From Butyrivibrio sp. (lineage in GTDB: Bacteria; Bacillota; Clostridia; Lachnospirales; Lachnospiraceae): a DNA stretch of 64,000 bases. The stretch lies in assembly GCF_017635265.1 (NCBI RefSeq), contig NZ_JAGBLU010000031.1, forward strand, positions 1 through 64,000, read 5' to 3'. Numbering within the stretch: the first letter of the stretch is position 1; every line of letters starts with the position of its first letter. Made by a program: the position numbers and the translations under genes. This document shows, one piece after another, positions 44,461-53,716 of this stretch. The notes below the pieces were generated by a model, which was given only the letters and a program-made list of their open reading frames with translations, made no database searches and was not told the origin of the DNA.

Positions 44461-45393
44461 ATGAAAAAATACATCAAAATTGCAAGATTAGATCATTGGA
44501 TCAAACAATTTTTTATTATGCCGGGTATAGCAGTAGCCCTGCTGCTGACAGATATCAGGATTACTGAGCTTAGCCTGTTGAAGCTCCTTTTGGGATTCTT
44601 TGGAACATGTTTTATCGCAAGTGCCAATTATGTAATCAACGAATGGCTTGACGCACCTTACGATAAATATCATCCGGTTAAAAAGAACAGACCTGTAGTT
44701 ACAGAGAATATGCAGCTTAAGTGGGTTTTAGTCGAGTATGCTATTTTAGCGGTTTTTGGTCTTTTACTCTCATTTCTTGTTAATAAACTCTTCCTTATTA
44801 CAGCTGCAGTTCTTTTAATCATGGGAATAATCTACAATGTAGAGCCGATTAGAAGTAAGGACATAGTGTATTTCGATGTCATTTCCGAATCCATCAACAA
44901 TATGCTTCGTCTTCTCATGGGATGGTTTATAGTTACATCTGATTCCATTCCGCCTTCAAGCATCCTTATTGGTTATTGGATGGCCGGTGCATACCTTATG
45001 GCTACCAAGAGATTTTCAGAGTACAGAATGATCGGCAATCCCGAAATTGCAGGTTTGTACCGCAAATCTTTCGTAAAATACACAGAGAAAAAGCTTTTGG
45101 CATCATCAATCTTTTACGCTTTATCATCAACATTTTGCCTTGGCGTTTTTCTTATAAAGTATAGAATCGAATACCTGCTTTGTATTCCATTCATTTTCCT
45201 GCTTTTTGCTTATTATTCAGCAATGTCACTTGATAATGACTCTGCTGCCCAAAAGCCCGAAAAGCTCTATAAAGAAAAAAAGCTTATGCTTCTCGTACTT
45301 CTTATAATTGTTTTATTTATCATTTGTACTTTCTGTTCTTTTGACTTTTTAAAGCCACTTACATCAAGTGCACTTATTAAACTTGAGGTATAA
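44461..45393 (+). CDS. UbiA-family prenyltransferase (polyprenyl-phosphate phosphoribosyltransferase-like)
   Basis: 310 residues with eight or nine membrane helices. The first Asp-rich motif appears as NEWLDAPYDKYHP (60-72) and the second region as YFDVISESINNMLR. This pattern fits the decaprenyl-phosphate 5-phosphoribosyltransferase branch rather than quinone synthesis, and no quinone genes are near. AGGGGAAG lies before the ATG. The next gene is a lipid-linked sugar transferase, so together they may build and use a polyprenyl-phospho-pentose for surface glycans (inference). Confidence 0.85.
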   Translation: MKKYIKIARLDHWIKQFFIMPGIAVALLLTDIRITELSLLKLLLGFFGTCFIASANYVINEWLDAPYDKYHPVKKNRPVVTENMQLKWVLVEYAILAVFGLLLSFLVNKLFLITAAVLLIMGIIYNVEPIRSKDIVYFDVISESINNMLRLLMGWFIVTSDSIPPSSILIGYWMAGAYLMATKRFSEYRMIGNPEIAGLYRKSFVKYTEKKLLASSIFYALSSTFCLGVFLIKYRIEYLLCIPFIFLLFAYYSAMSLDNDSAAQKPEKLYKEKKLMLLVLLIIVLFIICTFCSFDFLKPLTSSALIKLEV

Positions 45394-45400
45394 ACGTTCA

Positions 45401-46912
45401 ATGAACCTTAGATATTTTGCAAAAAAACATTTTGAAGCCATTTGGTGCATCATTACAAGTTTTTTAGTTTTAACCTTTACCACCAGATCATCATTTCTTT
45501 TTCCTTACAATAACTGGGATGATGTGAACAGCTATTTCACAATGGGAAAAGGAATGATGAATGGGCTGGTTATTTATAGGGACCTTTACGATCAGAAAGG
45601 TCCTTTTCTTTATTTTCTTTACGGCATCGGGTATCTTCTCAGTCATAATAGCTTTCTGGGAATATTTTTCTTCGAGATAATAGCCGGATTTCTCTTTTTA
45701 TTTTTTGCCTTTAAGGTTATAAAAAGACACAGTTGCACTACTGTAGCTATTGTGTTTATCCCTTTACTGGCCTGTGCAGTATACTCATCAAGAAGCTTCT
45801 ATTGGGGCGGCGCTGCTGAAGAGTTCTGTCTTCCGGCTCTTTCCTATACTCTTTATATTCTTGATATTTTCATGCATCCGCAAAATGAAAAAGAATCTGA
45901 ACTGATATCAGATTCAAAGACATATTTTACCATCGGAGTTTTAACAGGAATTGTTGCTTTAGTAAAATACACCATGATGGGCTTTTTCTTCTCTTTTGCC
46001 GTGATTTCAATATGTATTATCATTTCCAAAAAAGGCTTATTTGAAGTATTAAAAAAAGCTCTGTTCTTTCTTTTGGGAATCGCCACTCCAATCATTCCTT
46101 GGCTAATATACTTCGGGGTTAACGGTGCTCTGGATGACTGGTACAGATGCTATATTTACAATAATCTCTTTTTCTACAGCAATATAACGGGCAATTCCAT
46201 AGGTCTTTATGATAAATTCTATAAACTTGCCAAATTGCAATACTGGCTGACACTAGATAATCTGGAATACTTTATATGGATAATAGCAGCCTTTATATTG
46301 GCGCTGTTTTTAGAAAAGCATTTCGCAAAAAAAATAGCATACATTTTTATGTATGCTTCAACCTTTTTGGTTATATTCTACGGGGGAGGAACACTACCTT
46401 ACTACTCTATTCCTCTTACAGTATTTACAATACCGGGAGCTGCCTATCTATCTGAATTAATACAAAAAAAGGTCTATCCAAGACATAACAAAGAAATAGT
46501 ATGGTGTAATGCAGCTGTTCTGATTCTGTCAATATCTGTTGTATTTGCAAAGTATAATTGCCTTAGCACAGATTATTTTCTGACAAGCAAAAATGACCAC
46601 TGGCTTACAAGAATGGCCACACAGATCACTGGAGCTCCCGATACTACTCTTTTAAATGTTGGATGCCTTGACGTAGGACTTTACACCATAACCGGCATTG
46701 TACCAACCTGTGAATACTTCCAGACAAACGGTATTGCTCTTCCCACAATGTTTGATGAGCAGCAGCGCTATATTGATGAAGGAATTACGGAATACGTCAT
46801 TGCAGGAGAAATGGAGCCAAACGGCATATATCAGCATTATGAACTGATTGACAGCGTATCGTTTTTTGATAACTCCTATGATCAAGTTTATTACCTATAC
46901 AAAAAGAAATAA
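45401..46912 (+). CDS. GT39/PMT-like membrane glycosyltransferase
   Basis: 503 residues, about eleven membrane helices. The first outer loop holds the acidic pair in NNWDDVNSY and the family's DLYDQKGPFLYF motif, as in ArnT/PMT-type enzymes that take sugar from a polyprenyl-phosphate donor. The C-terminal soluble part is short. The start at 45401 has GAGG within the end of ubiA, 7 bases past its stop; a GTG at 45368 is the alternative. Likely partner of the UbiA enzyme. Confidence 0.85.
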   Translation: MNLRYFAKKHFEAIWCIITSFLVLTFTTRSSFLFPYNNWDDVNSYFTMGKGMMNGLVIYRDLYDQKGPFLYFLYGIGYLLSHNSFLGIFFFEIIAGFLFLFFAFKVIKRHSCTTVAIVFIPLLACAVYSSRSFYWGGAAEEFCLPALSYTLYILDIFMHPQNEKESELISDSKTYFTIGVLTGIVALVKYTMMGFFFSFAVISICIIISKKGLFEVLKKALFFLLGIATPIIPWLIYFGVNGALDDWYRCYIYNNLFFYSNITGNSIGLYDKFYKLAKLQYWLTLDNLEYFIWIIAAFILALFLEKHFAKKIAYIFMYASTFLVIFYGGGTLPYYSIPLTVFTIPGAAYLSELIQKKVYPRHNKEIVWCNAAVLILSISVVFAKYNCLSTDYFLTSKNDHWLTRMATQITGAPDTTLLNVGCLDVGLYTITGIVPTCEYFQTNGIALPTMFDEQQRYIDEGITEYVIAGEMEPNGIYQHYELIDSVSFFDNSYDQVYYLYKKK

Positions 46913-46922
46913 TAACAATAAA

Positions 46923-46963
46923 AGCACATGAGATTAATAATAATGCATCTCATGTGCTCTTTT
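46923..46963. terminator. Bidirectional terminator between convergent genes
   Basis: A 12-base perfect stem (46923-46934 with 46947-46958) has a 12-base loop and T-rich tails on both strands. It is shared by the GT39 gene and the HAD gene. Confidence 0.85.
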
Positions 46964-46978
46964 TCAATTAAGACTACC

Positions 46979-47797
46979 TCATATTGCATTCAATATAAAC
47001 TCTGCAAGACCGTCGTGATCATTGTCAAGCCGCGTTATCACGTCAGCACTTTTTTTGGTGGCTTCAGTACCATTTATCATGGCTATTCCACAGCCTGCTG
47101 CCTCAATCATAGAAATATCATTCTGTTCATCACCGGCAGCATAGGTATTTCTTATATCTATGCCAAGATAATCTGCAAGCCTTTTTACTGCGCTTCCTTT
47201 TCCGGCATCTGACGGAAAAATTTCCAGATAATACGGATTGGAATATAAAAGAGTAAGCTTATCCCCTGCCATCTCCTGAAGTGCCATTCTGAATTTCTCA
47301 TGCTTTTCATGATCATGAAGTTCTATAGCAATCATTTTAGATGGCGGAGTAGGCAACTCCTTCATAATGTCATCGGTAACTACTAAAGGAGTTTTGATAA
47401 CTCTCCTGTAATACTCCATGCATTCGCCGTTTTTTTTGCTTACAATATTATTTTCGTTGTAAGTGTGACAGTGTACATCAAACTTTTCCGAAAGTTCTAT
47501 TATGCGAGGCACCAGTTCAAGAGGTACCCCTGTTTTGTACACGTATTTTTCATCATCTACACTGTATATCTCAGTTCCGTTAGAACCGCATAAAAAACTG
47601 CCCTTAAAGTCAAGATGCAACCCCTGATAGACAGCTTTTGCACTGTCTATCGCTCTTCCGGTGTTTATACAAAAGTGATTCCCTGCATCAGTAAACTTTT
47701 TAAGGGCATTCATAGTCTTTTCAGAAATTTTCTTTTCGCTTGTAAGAAGTGTCCCATCAAGATCAAAGAAAAAAATCTTAGAACAAGATCCTGCCAT
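46979..47797 (-). CDS. Cof-type HAD sugar-phosphate phosphatase
   Basis: 272 residues. HAD motif 1 is FFDLDGTLLTS, motif 2 INTGR, with the Cof-type C2 cap and the late motif AAGDEQNDISMIEAAG. Such enzymes remove phosphate from sugar phosphates, flavins or pyridoxal phosphate; the substrate cannot be given. The ATG is 6 bases after the preceding small gene, whose end supplies GAGG. It is last in the ppx-ppk-maf operon. Confidence 0.93.
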   Translation of the reverse strand: MAGSCSKIFFFDLDGTLLTSEKKISEKTMNALKKFTDAGNHFCINTGRAIDSAKAVYQGLHLDFKGSFLCGSNGTEIYSVDDEKYVYKTGVPLELVPRIIELSEKFDVHCHTYNENNIVSKKNGECMEYYRRVIKTPLVVTDDIMKELPTPPSKMIAIELHDHEKHEKFRMALQEMAGDKLTLLYSNPYYLEIFPSDAGKGSAVKRLADYLGIDIRNTYAAGDEQNDISMIEAAGCGIAMINGTEATKKSADVITRLDNDHDGLAEFILNAI

Positions 47798-47803
47798 TTT
47801 TAC

Positions 47804-48058
47804 TCAAGCCTCAACAATCAGAAATCTACCGTCACCAATATCAAAAACTTCATCTGCTTCAAGCACATTGGCGCCTTCAGTGTCAACTCCGGCCTCTTCA
47901 AAGTACTCTTCTACTTCGTCAGGTCCGTCAACAACCACAGCCATACAGTCCTCTAAAAAAGCTTCCGCTTCCTCAGTTGTCTCCGCAACATCCTCAGGAA
48001 AAAGCTGTCCCTGATTCTCCAAAAAACATCTTAGAACTGCATCATCATACTCGTGCAT
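47804..48058 (-). CDS. Small acidic protein of unknown function
   Basis: 84 residues, strongly acidic (runs such as ETTEEAEAFLEDC and DEVEEYFEEAG), no membrane segment. The ending FDIGDGRFLIVEA looks like a conserved beta-strand. GGAGG lies 6 bases before the ATG at 48058; a TTG 12 bases earlier is rejected because it overlaps that site. It sits 14 bases after maf and 6 before the HAD gene, so it belongs to this operon. I do not recognise its family. Confidence 0.75.
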   Translation of the reverse strand: MHEYDDAVLRCFLENQGQLFPEDVAETTEEAEAFLEDCMAVVVDGPDEVEEYFEEAGVDTEGANVLEADEVFDIGDGRFLIVEA

Positions 48059-48072
48059 AACAACCTCCAAAA

Positions 48073-48657
48073 TTACAATAAACTTTTATTCTTTAATTCC
48101 TTATAGAGTCTGGCAATCGGAAGTCCCACTACATTGTAATAGTCACCATTTATACCTTGTATATAGATAGCAAAAAGCCCCTGAATACCATATGCTCCTG
48201 CCTTGTCATCAGGCTCACCTGTATTTACGTAAGCTCTAATCTCTTCAGGTGTCATATCATTCACATAGACCTTGGTTTCTTCATAGAAAGTAAAATAATC
48301 TGCCTTATCTCCTGTCCTGTAATAAACAGTTACACCTGTATACACCTCATGAGCATTGCCTTGAAGACTTTCAAGCATTTTTCTTGCGTCTTCCCTATCC
48401 TTTGGTTTACCAAGTACTCTATGGTTATATGATACGACGGTGTCTGCACCTATTACAACTATGTCGCCTAAGCTATCCGTTAAATTTTTGTGAAAAATCT
48501 CTGAAGCTTTTTGGAAAGAAAGCTCCTTTGCTATCTCTCCGGGTTCCTTCGCAGTTGTTATTTCTTCTGAAACCGCAGGAATAATTTCAAATTCAGGTAC
48601 CACCTTTCCAAGTAATTCTTTTCTTCTTGGTGACCCTGACGCTAAAATGTAATGCAT
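48073..48657 (-). CDS. maf: Maf-family nucleotide pyrophosphatase
   Basis: 194 residues, complete. The N-terminal signature ASGSPRRKELL and the central IGADTVV with KPKDREDA are those of Maf/Maf-like house-cleaning enzymes, which hydrolyse non-canonical or canonical nucleoside triphosphates; the ending GDYYNVVGLPIARL is typical. AGGATAG precedes the ATG. It starts 20 bases after ppk. Confidence 0.95.
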   Translation of the reverse strand: MHYILASGSPRRKELLGKVVPEFEIIPAVSEEITTAKEPGEIAKELSFQKASEIFHKNLTDSLGDIVVIGADTVVSYNHRVLGKPKDREDARKMLESLQGNAHEVYTGVTVYYRTGDKADYFTFYEETKVYVNDMTPEEIRAYVNTGEPDDKAGAYGIQGLFAIYIQGINGDYYNVVGLPIARLYKELKNKSLL

Positions 48658-48677
48658 AAATCAAACTATCCTATCTG

Positions 48678-50834
48678 TTAAATTTTCATTTCCGGTGTGA
48701 ATACCCTTGAGTTTTGTGGATTTCCCACCTTTCCCAAAGATGCAGCCTCATCACCGAATATCTTCTGGGAATTGATCCTCTCTTCAGAAGATGAAGAGCT
48801 TTCTTTTACCTTTTCAAAATCGCCCCTACTGTTCATGACATGCGCTTTTTCATTGTCCCTAAGCTCCAGATCAAGAATATGCCATACCTTTTTCCTAAGC
48901 TTTTCATTTTCAATCGGGAAAAGAATTTCCACTCTTCTTTCAAGGTTTCTGGGCATCCAGTCTGCGCTGCTTGCGTAGTATTCAGGATTCCCGCCATTTT
49001 CAAAGTAAAAAATCCGGCTGTGTTCAAGGAAATTACCTACAATAGACCTTACTGTAATATTATCCGATATTCCGGGAATTCCGGTCCTTATGCAGCATAT
49101 TCCTCTGACGATTAAGTCTATTTTTACCCCCATACTGCTGGCTCTGTAGAGCTCTGCAATTACATCCTTGTGACAGATTGAGTTCATCTTGGCAATGATT
49201 CTGGCAGGTTCTCCGCTTAGTGCATGTTCTTCTTCTCTCTTAATAAGATCCAGTATTCTGTCCTTAAGCCAAAGTGGTGCAAGAGAAAGCTTATTCCATC
49301 CAAGTGGTTCCGAATACCCCGAAAGCATATTAAATACGGCCGTTGCATCTTCACCAAATGCCGGCGCGCACGTAAAGAGCCCCACATCCGTATACTGTTT
49401 GGCTGTAGAATCATTATAGTTACCTGTTGCAAGATGAACATAACGTTTTATTCCGTCATCTTCTCTTCTTACCACAAGAGTAATCTTACAATGAGTTTTT
49501 AATCCAACAAGTCCGTATATAACATGGCAGCCTGCTTTTTCAAGCATCTTTGCCCATACAATGTTATTTTCTTCGTCAAACCTTGCTTTCAGTTCCACGA
49601 GAACCGTAACCTGTTTTCCATTATCAGCTGCTTTTGCAAGAGCAGCTATTATTGGTGAATTACCGCTTACTCTGTAAAGAGTCTGCTTAATTGCAAGAAC
49701 CTGCGGATCAACAGCTGCGTTCTCAACAAACTTTACAACATTTTCAAATGTCTCGTAAGGATGATGCATAAGCACATCACCTTCTCTTATGACTTCGAAA
49801 ATATCTTTATCCTTTGAGAACTCAGGTACAGGCTGCGGCGGTTTATACCCATGTTCTTTCAGTGCCTCAAAGCCTTCCAGCTTGTACATTTTCATAAGAA
49901 ATGTGAGATCCAAAGGACCGTTTATGGTATATATATCATTTCTGTCAACTCCGAGATCTTCAACAATATAATCAAGGAGCTTTTTGTCTATATTTGATCC
50001 AACTTCAAGCCTTATAGCCTGTCCCCACTGCCTGAGTTTAAGCTGCTTTTCAATTTCTTTTAAAAGGTCTTCCGCTTCATCCTCATCAATGGACAGATCT
50101 GCGTTTCTACCTACTCTGTAAGGTGCACTCGTAACAACATCATAATTCAGAAACAGCTTGTCAACTTTGTCCTCTATAAGCTGTTCAAGAAGAACGACCT
50201 TTCTGAAATTGTTACTTCCTTCCGTATATGGAATCTCAATTATCCTTGGCAGCACATCCGGAACCTGAACTGTCGCAAAATCAATTTCCTCTTTGCCCTG
50301 CTTTTTTTTCAAAAGAGCTGCTATGTTGAGTGTCTTGTTTCTGATAAGCGGAAAAGGTCTTGAGGAATCAACCGCCATAGGAGTCAGAACAGGAAATACA
50401 TATTCCTCAAAATATCTGTCTATATATGCTTTGTCAGCACCTTTCAAGTCTGAAGGAGCACATATCTTAAGCCCGTTTTCCAAAAGCAGCGGCAAAAGCT
50501 CCTCATTATATATTTCATATTGCCTGTCAACAAATTCATGCACAGCGTAAAGAACCTTATCAAGCTGTTCCTGAGCCGTCAGACCAGCAATATCACGCTT
50601 TTGATATCCTGCATTTATCATATCCTTAAGAGAAGCAACTCTAACCATAAAGAACTCATCAAGGTTACTGGCAGAAATGCTAAGAAACTTAAGTCTTTCA
50701 AAAAGAGGATTATTTTGATCCTCCGCCTCTGACATGACTCTTTTGTTAAAATCAATCCAACTAAGTTCTCTGTTTATATAATACTTGGGATTTTCAAAAT
50801 CTTTTTTTTCTTTATCCTTTATCTTTTTTGCCAT
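48678..50834 (-). CDS. ppk: Polyphosphate kinase 1
   Basis: 718 residues, normal length. The N-terminal YINRELSWIDFN and the catalytic region with His448 in GLKTHCK (the residue that carries phosphate) and His467 in YVHLATGNYN are intact; the C-terminal PLD-like domain is complete. It makes polyphosphate from ATP and can run in reverse. GAGGGG lies before the ATG. It is 16 bases after ppx, giving a polyphosphate synthesis and breakdown pair. Confidence 0.97.
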   Translation of the reverse strand: MAKKIKDKEKKDFENPKYYINRELSWIDFNKRVMSEAEDQNNPLFERLKFLSISASNLDEFFMVRVASLKDMINAGYQKRDIAGLTAQEQLDKVLYAVHEFVDRQYEIYNEELLPLLLENGLKICAPSDLKGADKAYIDRYFEEYVFPVLTPMAVDSSRPFPLIRNKTLNIAALLKKKQGKEEIDFATVQVPDVLPRIIEIPYTEGSNNFRKVVLLEQLIEDKVDKLFLNYDVVTSAPYRVGRNADLSIDEDEAEDLLKEIEKQLKLRQWGQAIRLEVGSNIDKKLLDYIVEDLGVDRNDIYTINGPLDLTFLMKMYKLEGFEALKEHGYKPPQPVPEFSKDKDIFEVIREGDVLMHHPYETFENVVKFVENAAVDPQVLAIKQTLYRVSGNSPIIAALAKAADNGKQVTVLVELKARFDEENNIVWAKMLEKAGCHVIYGLVGLKTHCKITLVVRREDDGIKRYVHLATGNYNDSTAKQYTDVGLFTCAPAFGEDATAVFNMLSGYSEPLGWNKLSLAPLWLKDRILDLIKREEEHALSGEPARIIAKMNSICHKDVIAELYRASSMGVKIDLIVRGICCIRTGIPGISDNITVRSIVGNFLEHSRIFYFENGGNPEYYASSADWMPRNLERRVEILFPIENEKLRKKVWHILDLELRDNEKAHVMNSRGDFEKVKESSSSSEERINSQKIFGDEAASLGKVGNPQNSRVFTPEMKI

Positions 50835-50850
50835 AGTCCCCTCACTATCA

Positions 50851-52404
50851 TCAAAGCATTATTTTTTGTCTGATAACAGGCATTACGCCAAATACTTCCT
50901 CGAAAAAACCTGCCCTGTTGCCAAACATTCCCTTTTCCAGAGTCGTATCCGCCATAGTATCCACGTTGATTATAAGTTTCTTTTCCTTAAGTGTTACAGT
51001 AACATCCTTAAATTTCTGCTTATGCGTCCTGTCAAGCCCGTTTGCAACTCTCATTATCGCAGTAAGCTTTGTCATTCTCAGATAATCTTCTCTTGAAAAG
51101 TCCTTATAATATCCGCTTCCGCCGTTGTAATACTCAAATTCCTCATGGTTGAATCTGACGACATTTGCCACTATTGCTCTTTCTATATGAGACAGCCCTA
51201 TGATTTCAGTGGACATTATTATGTTATAACAGCAATCTCCAAGGTAAACGAGGCTTATATACTTTCCGCAATCATGAAGAATCGTTGCAATATTTAAAAG
51301 AAGCCTGTCTCTTTTGGTAAGTCCATGAAGCTGAGTAGTGCTGTCAAAAATAGTAAGTGCTATTTTCTGAAGTGTTTCTCTTCTTGACTTACTTCCCAGA
51401 AATCTTTTTGATATATTCTGTGAACACGCGATAATATCCTGCTCAAAGTCATGGGGCGATTTAATATAGTTCTTTCTGTCGGCATACTCATAAGCAATTC
51501 CATCACATAAGGTTATTCCGGGAGCCCATATATTTTCTGCCTTTGTTATCTCTAAAATACATCCCATAAGAGCACCGGAAACATATAAAAGAGGCACGTT
51601 GTCTTCAGGAATGGTAAGGAGCTTTGCAACCTGCTGATCACTTAAGCTCTCACCTTTTTCCAGATATTTCCTGAATTCTTTTCCTGTAACACTTCCACAG
51701 TCGTCTCCCTTTTTTCCATGTCTAATCTTCTGTATACTTGGAGAAACATAATCATCAATAAGGATGATATTCTCGATCTTTTTATCCTTCATGTGCATTT
51801 TGGCAAAGACCTGAAGCTGTGAATTAACAAGCTCCGAAATAAGCTTACTGTACCTTGCCCTTGTAGCCTGAACCTGCTTCATGGCAGTATGCAAACGGAG
51901 AACACCCATTTTCAGATTCTGTGTTGCAAACAGAGTATCCTTTTCAAAAAGAGAAATCTGTATACTTCCGCCGCCTATATCAACTATTGCTGTAGGCCGT
52001 GATATAACTTCTTCAAACTGATCATATTTTAAAGCGATGGATTTATAATCAAGAAACCTCTGTTCAGAGTTACTAAGTATATCAATGTGAATTCCTGTTC
52101 TTTGCTCGATAAGGTCTCTGACAATCAAAATGTCTTTGGTTTCTCTCATGGCGCTGGTGCCATATGCCTGATAATGCGTAACACCATAGCTTTTCATTAT
52201 CTTTTTATACTCAGACAAAATCCTTATCATCTCATCCACATGAGCAGAGGAAATATGCCCTGAAGCATAGGTTTCACTTCCAATGTCCATCCTGTGTCTG
52301 ATATAATCCAGTTCATGGACGCCTCTGTCCATTGACAGTTCAAATATCTTAAGTGCTATTTCATAAGATCCCACATCTACTGCTGCAAAAACTTCACCCA
52401 TCAT
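50851..52404 (-). CDS. ppx: Exopolyphosphatase / guanosine pentaphosphate phosphatase (Ppx/GppA)
   Basis: 517 residues. The N-terminal ASKHA-type ATPase fold shows AAVDVGSYEIALKI and the phosphate loop IVDIGGGSIQISLF; the C-terminal half is an HD-like helical domain (HDCGKY). It releases phosphate from polyphosphate and may also act on pppGpp. GAGG lies 10 bases before the ATG. First gene of the operon with ppk. Confidence 0.94.
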   Translation of the reverse strand: MMGEVFAAVDVGSYEIALKIFELSMDRGVHELDYIRHRMDIGSETYASGHISSAHVDEMIRILSEYKKIMKSYGVTHYQAYGTSAMRETKDILIVRDLIEQRTGIHIDILSNSEQRFLDYKSIALKYDQFEEVISRPTAIVDIGGGSIQISLFEKDTLFATQNLKMGVLRLHTAMKQVQATRARYSKLISELVNSQLQVFAKMHMKDKKIENIILIDDYVSPSIQKIRHGKKGDDCGSVTGKEFRKYLEKGESLSDQQVAKLLTIPEDNVPLLYVSGALMGCILEITKAENIWAPGITLCDGIAYEYADRKNYIKSPHDFEQDIIACSQNISKRFLGSKSRRETLQKIALTIFDSTTQLHGLTKRDRLLLNIATILHDCGKYISLVYLGDCCYNIIMSTEIIGLSHIERAIVANVVRFNHEEFEYYNGGSGYYKDFSREDYLRMTKLTAIMRVANGLDRTHKQKFKDVTVTLKEKKLIINVDTMADTTLEKGMFGNRAGFFEEVFGVMPVIRQKIML

Positions 52405-52468
52405 AAGAAAAACACCTCTTCAAATTAGGAACTGTAGTAAAATGTTCAAGTTATTTCGCTATAATTCC

Positions 52469-53599
52469 TTAGTAATTGCCCAGAATTCTCAGCATTTTTG
52501 CTTCTTCGCGAAGACCTCTTAAAGCGTTTTTAACTGCGCTGTCGGAAAGATTGCCTTCAAAATCAATAAAAAATCTGTATTCCCAGTTTCTGTCCTCAAT
52601 CGGACGAGATTCTATTTTGCTCATATTAAGGTCATTGTATATAAAATGAGACATCAAATGATAAAGAGCTCCCGCTTCATGCGGAATTTCCATTATAAGG
52701 CTGACCTTTTTGGCATCCTTACAAAAAATCTTCTGGTTTGTTACAATTATAAATCTTGTGGAATTGGAATCTGCCTGATTTACGCCTCTTTGAAGTACTT
52801 CGAGTCCATATACGGCCGCAGCTCCTTCGCTTGCAATAGCAGCCTGAGTTATATCTTTATCCTCAGCTACCTTCCCCGCAGCAAAAGCATTGTTCTTCAT
52901 ACTTATCTGTCTGATATCACTATGTTCCTGCAAAAATCTCGCGCTCTGCATAAGTGACTGAGGATGAGAATAGATTGTTTTGATATCACTGATCTTCGCC
53001 CCCGGAATTCCCAAAAGGCAATGCTTTATCTCAATAATCTGTTCTCCCACAATATAATGCTCATATTCCGCCAAAAGATCATATATTTCACTTACAATGC
53101 CTGCTGTAGAATTTTCAATGGGAAGAACCGCAAAATCACAGCTTCCGTCTTCCAAAACAGCCATCGCATCCCTAAACGTCTCAACTGAAATAGAATTGAC
53201 ATCATCTCCAAAAAAAGTTTTCATAGCCATTTCCGAATATGATCCCGCAGCTCCCTGATAGCATACACGGGAGTTCTTTTTATCAATACCGTCAATCTGC
53301 ATAAACGGAAGCTTACCTGATGCTCCCGCATCCGATAGTTTTTGATACTGAAGCTTTCTGCTCATCGACATAAGCTGTGAAAAGAGCTCCTCAACCCCAA
53401 CTTTATTAAAGTCAGAATGAGCAAGTGCCTTAACTGATTTTAACTTAGCCTCTTCCCTTTCCTTGTCGAAAACCTTTTTTCCATTAGCAATCTTGTAGTC
53501 TGCAACCTTTGATGCAATATCCATTCTCTTTTCAAAGAGCTCTACAATCTGCTTGTCTACTGTGTCAATTTCACTTCTAAGTTCTTTTAAATCGATCAT
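52469..53599 (-). CDS. pheA: Bifunctional chorismate mutase / prephenate dehydratase
   Basis: 376 residues. An AroQ-type chorismate mutase (1-85; LKELRSEIDTVDKQIVELF) is followed by prephenate dehydratase (about 105-285; RVCYQGAAGSYSEMA, the catalytic-type NSTAG and SNSTRFIIV) and a C-terminal ACT domain with ESRP, which binds phenylalanine for feedback control. It converts chorismate to phenylpyruvate. Start 53599 has GGAG 9 bases upstream; the frame to 53614 begins within that site. Confidence 0.95.
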   Translation of the reverse strand: MIDLKELRSEIDTVDKQIVELFEKRMDIASKVADYKIANGKKVFDKEREEAKLKSVKALAHSDFNKVGVEELFSQLMSMSRKLQYQKLSDAGASGKLPFMQIDGIDKKNSRVCYQGAAGSYSEMAMKTFFGDDVNSISVETFRDAMAVLEDGSCDFAVLPIENSTAGIVSEIYDLLAEYEHYIVGEQIIEIKHCLLGIPGAKISDIKTIYSHPQSLMQSARFLQEHSDIRQISMKNNAFAAGKVAEDKDITQAAIASEGAAAVYGLEVLQRGVNQADSNSTRFIIVTNQKIFCKDAKKVSLIMEIPHEAGALYHLMSHFIYNDLNMSKIESRPIEDRNWEYRFFIDFEGNLSDSAVKNALRGLREEAKMLRILGNY

Positions 53600-53654
53600 T
53601 TCCCCGGTCTCCATTTAGCTGCATTTATGATATAAATTTTAGAACAATTAAGGC

Positions 53655-53683
53655 TTGATAGCAAGAAATAACGCGCATATAAT
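53655..53683 (+). promoter_or_regulatory. Promoter of the DUF5050-like gene
   Basis: TTGATA (53655-53660), exactly 17 bases, TATAAT (53678-53683), 33 bases before the ATG. Confidence 0.75.
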
Positions 53684-53716
53684 GGTTTTAGGGTATAAAA
53701 CTTAAGGGGTCATATA

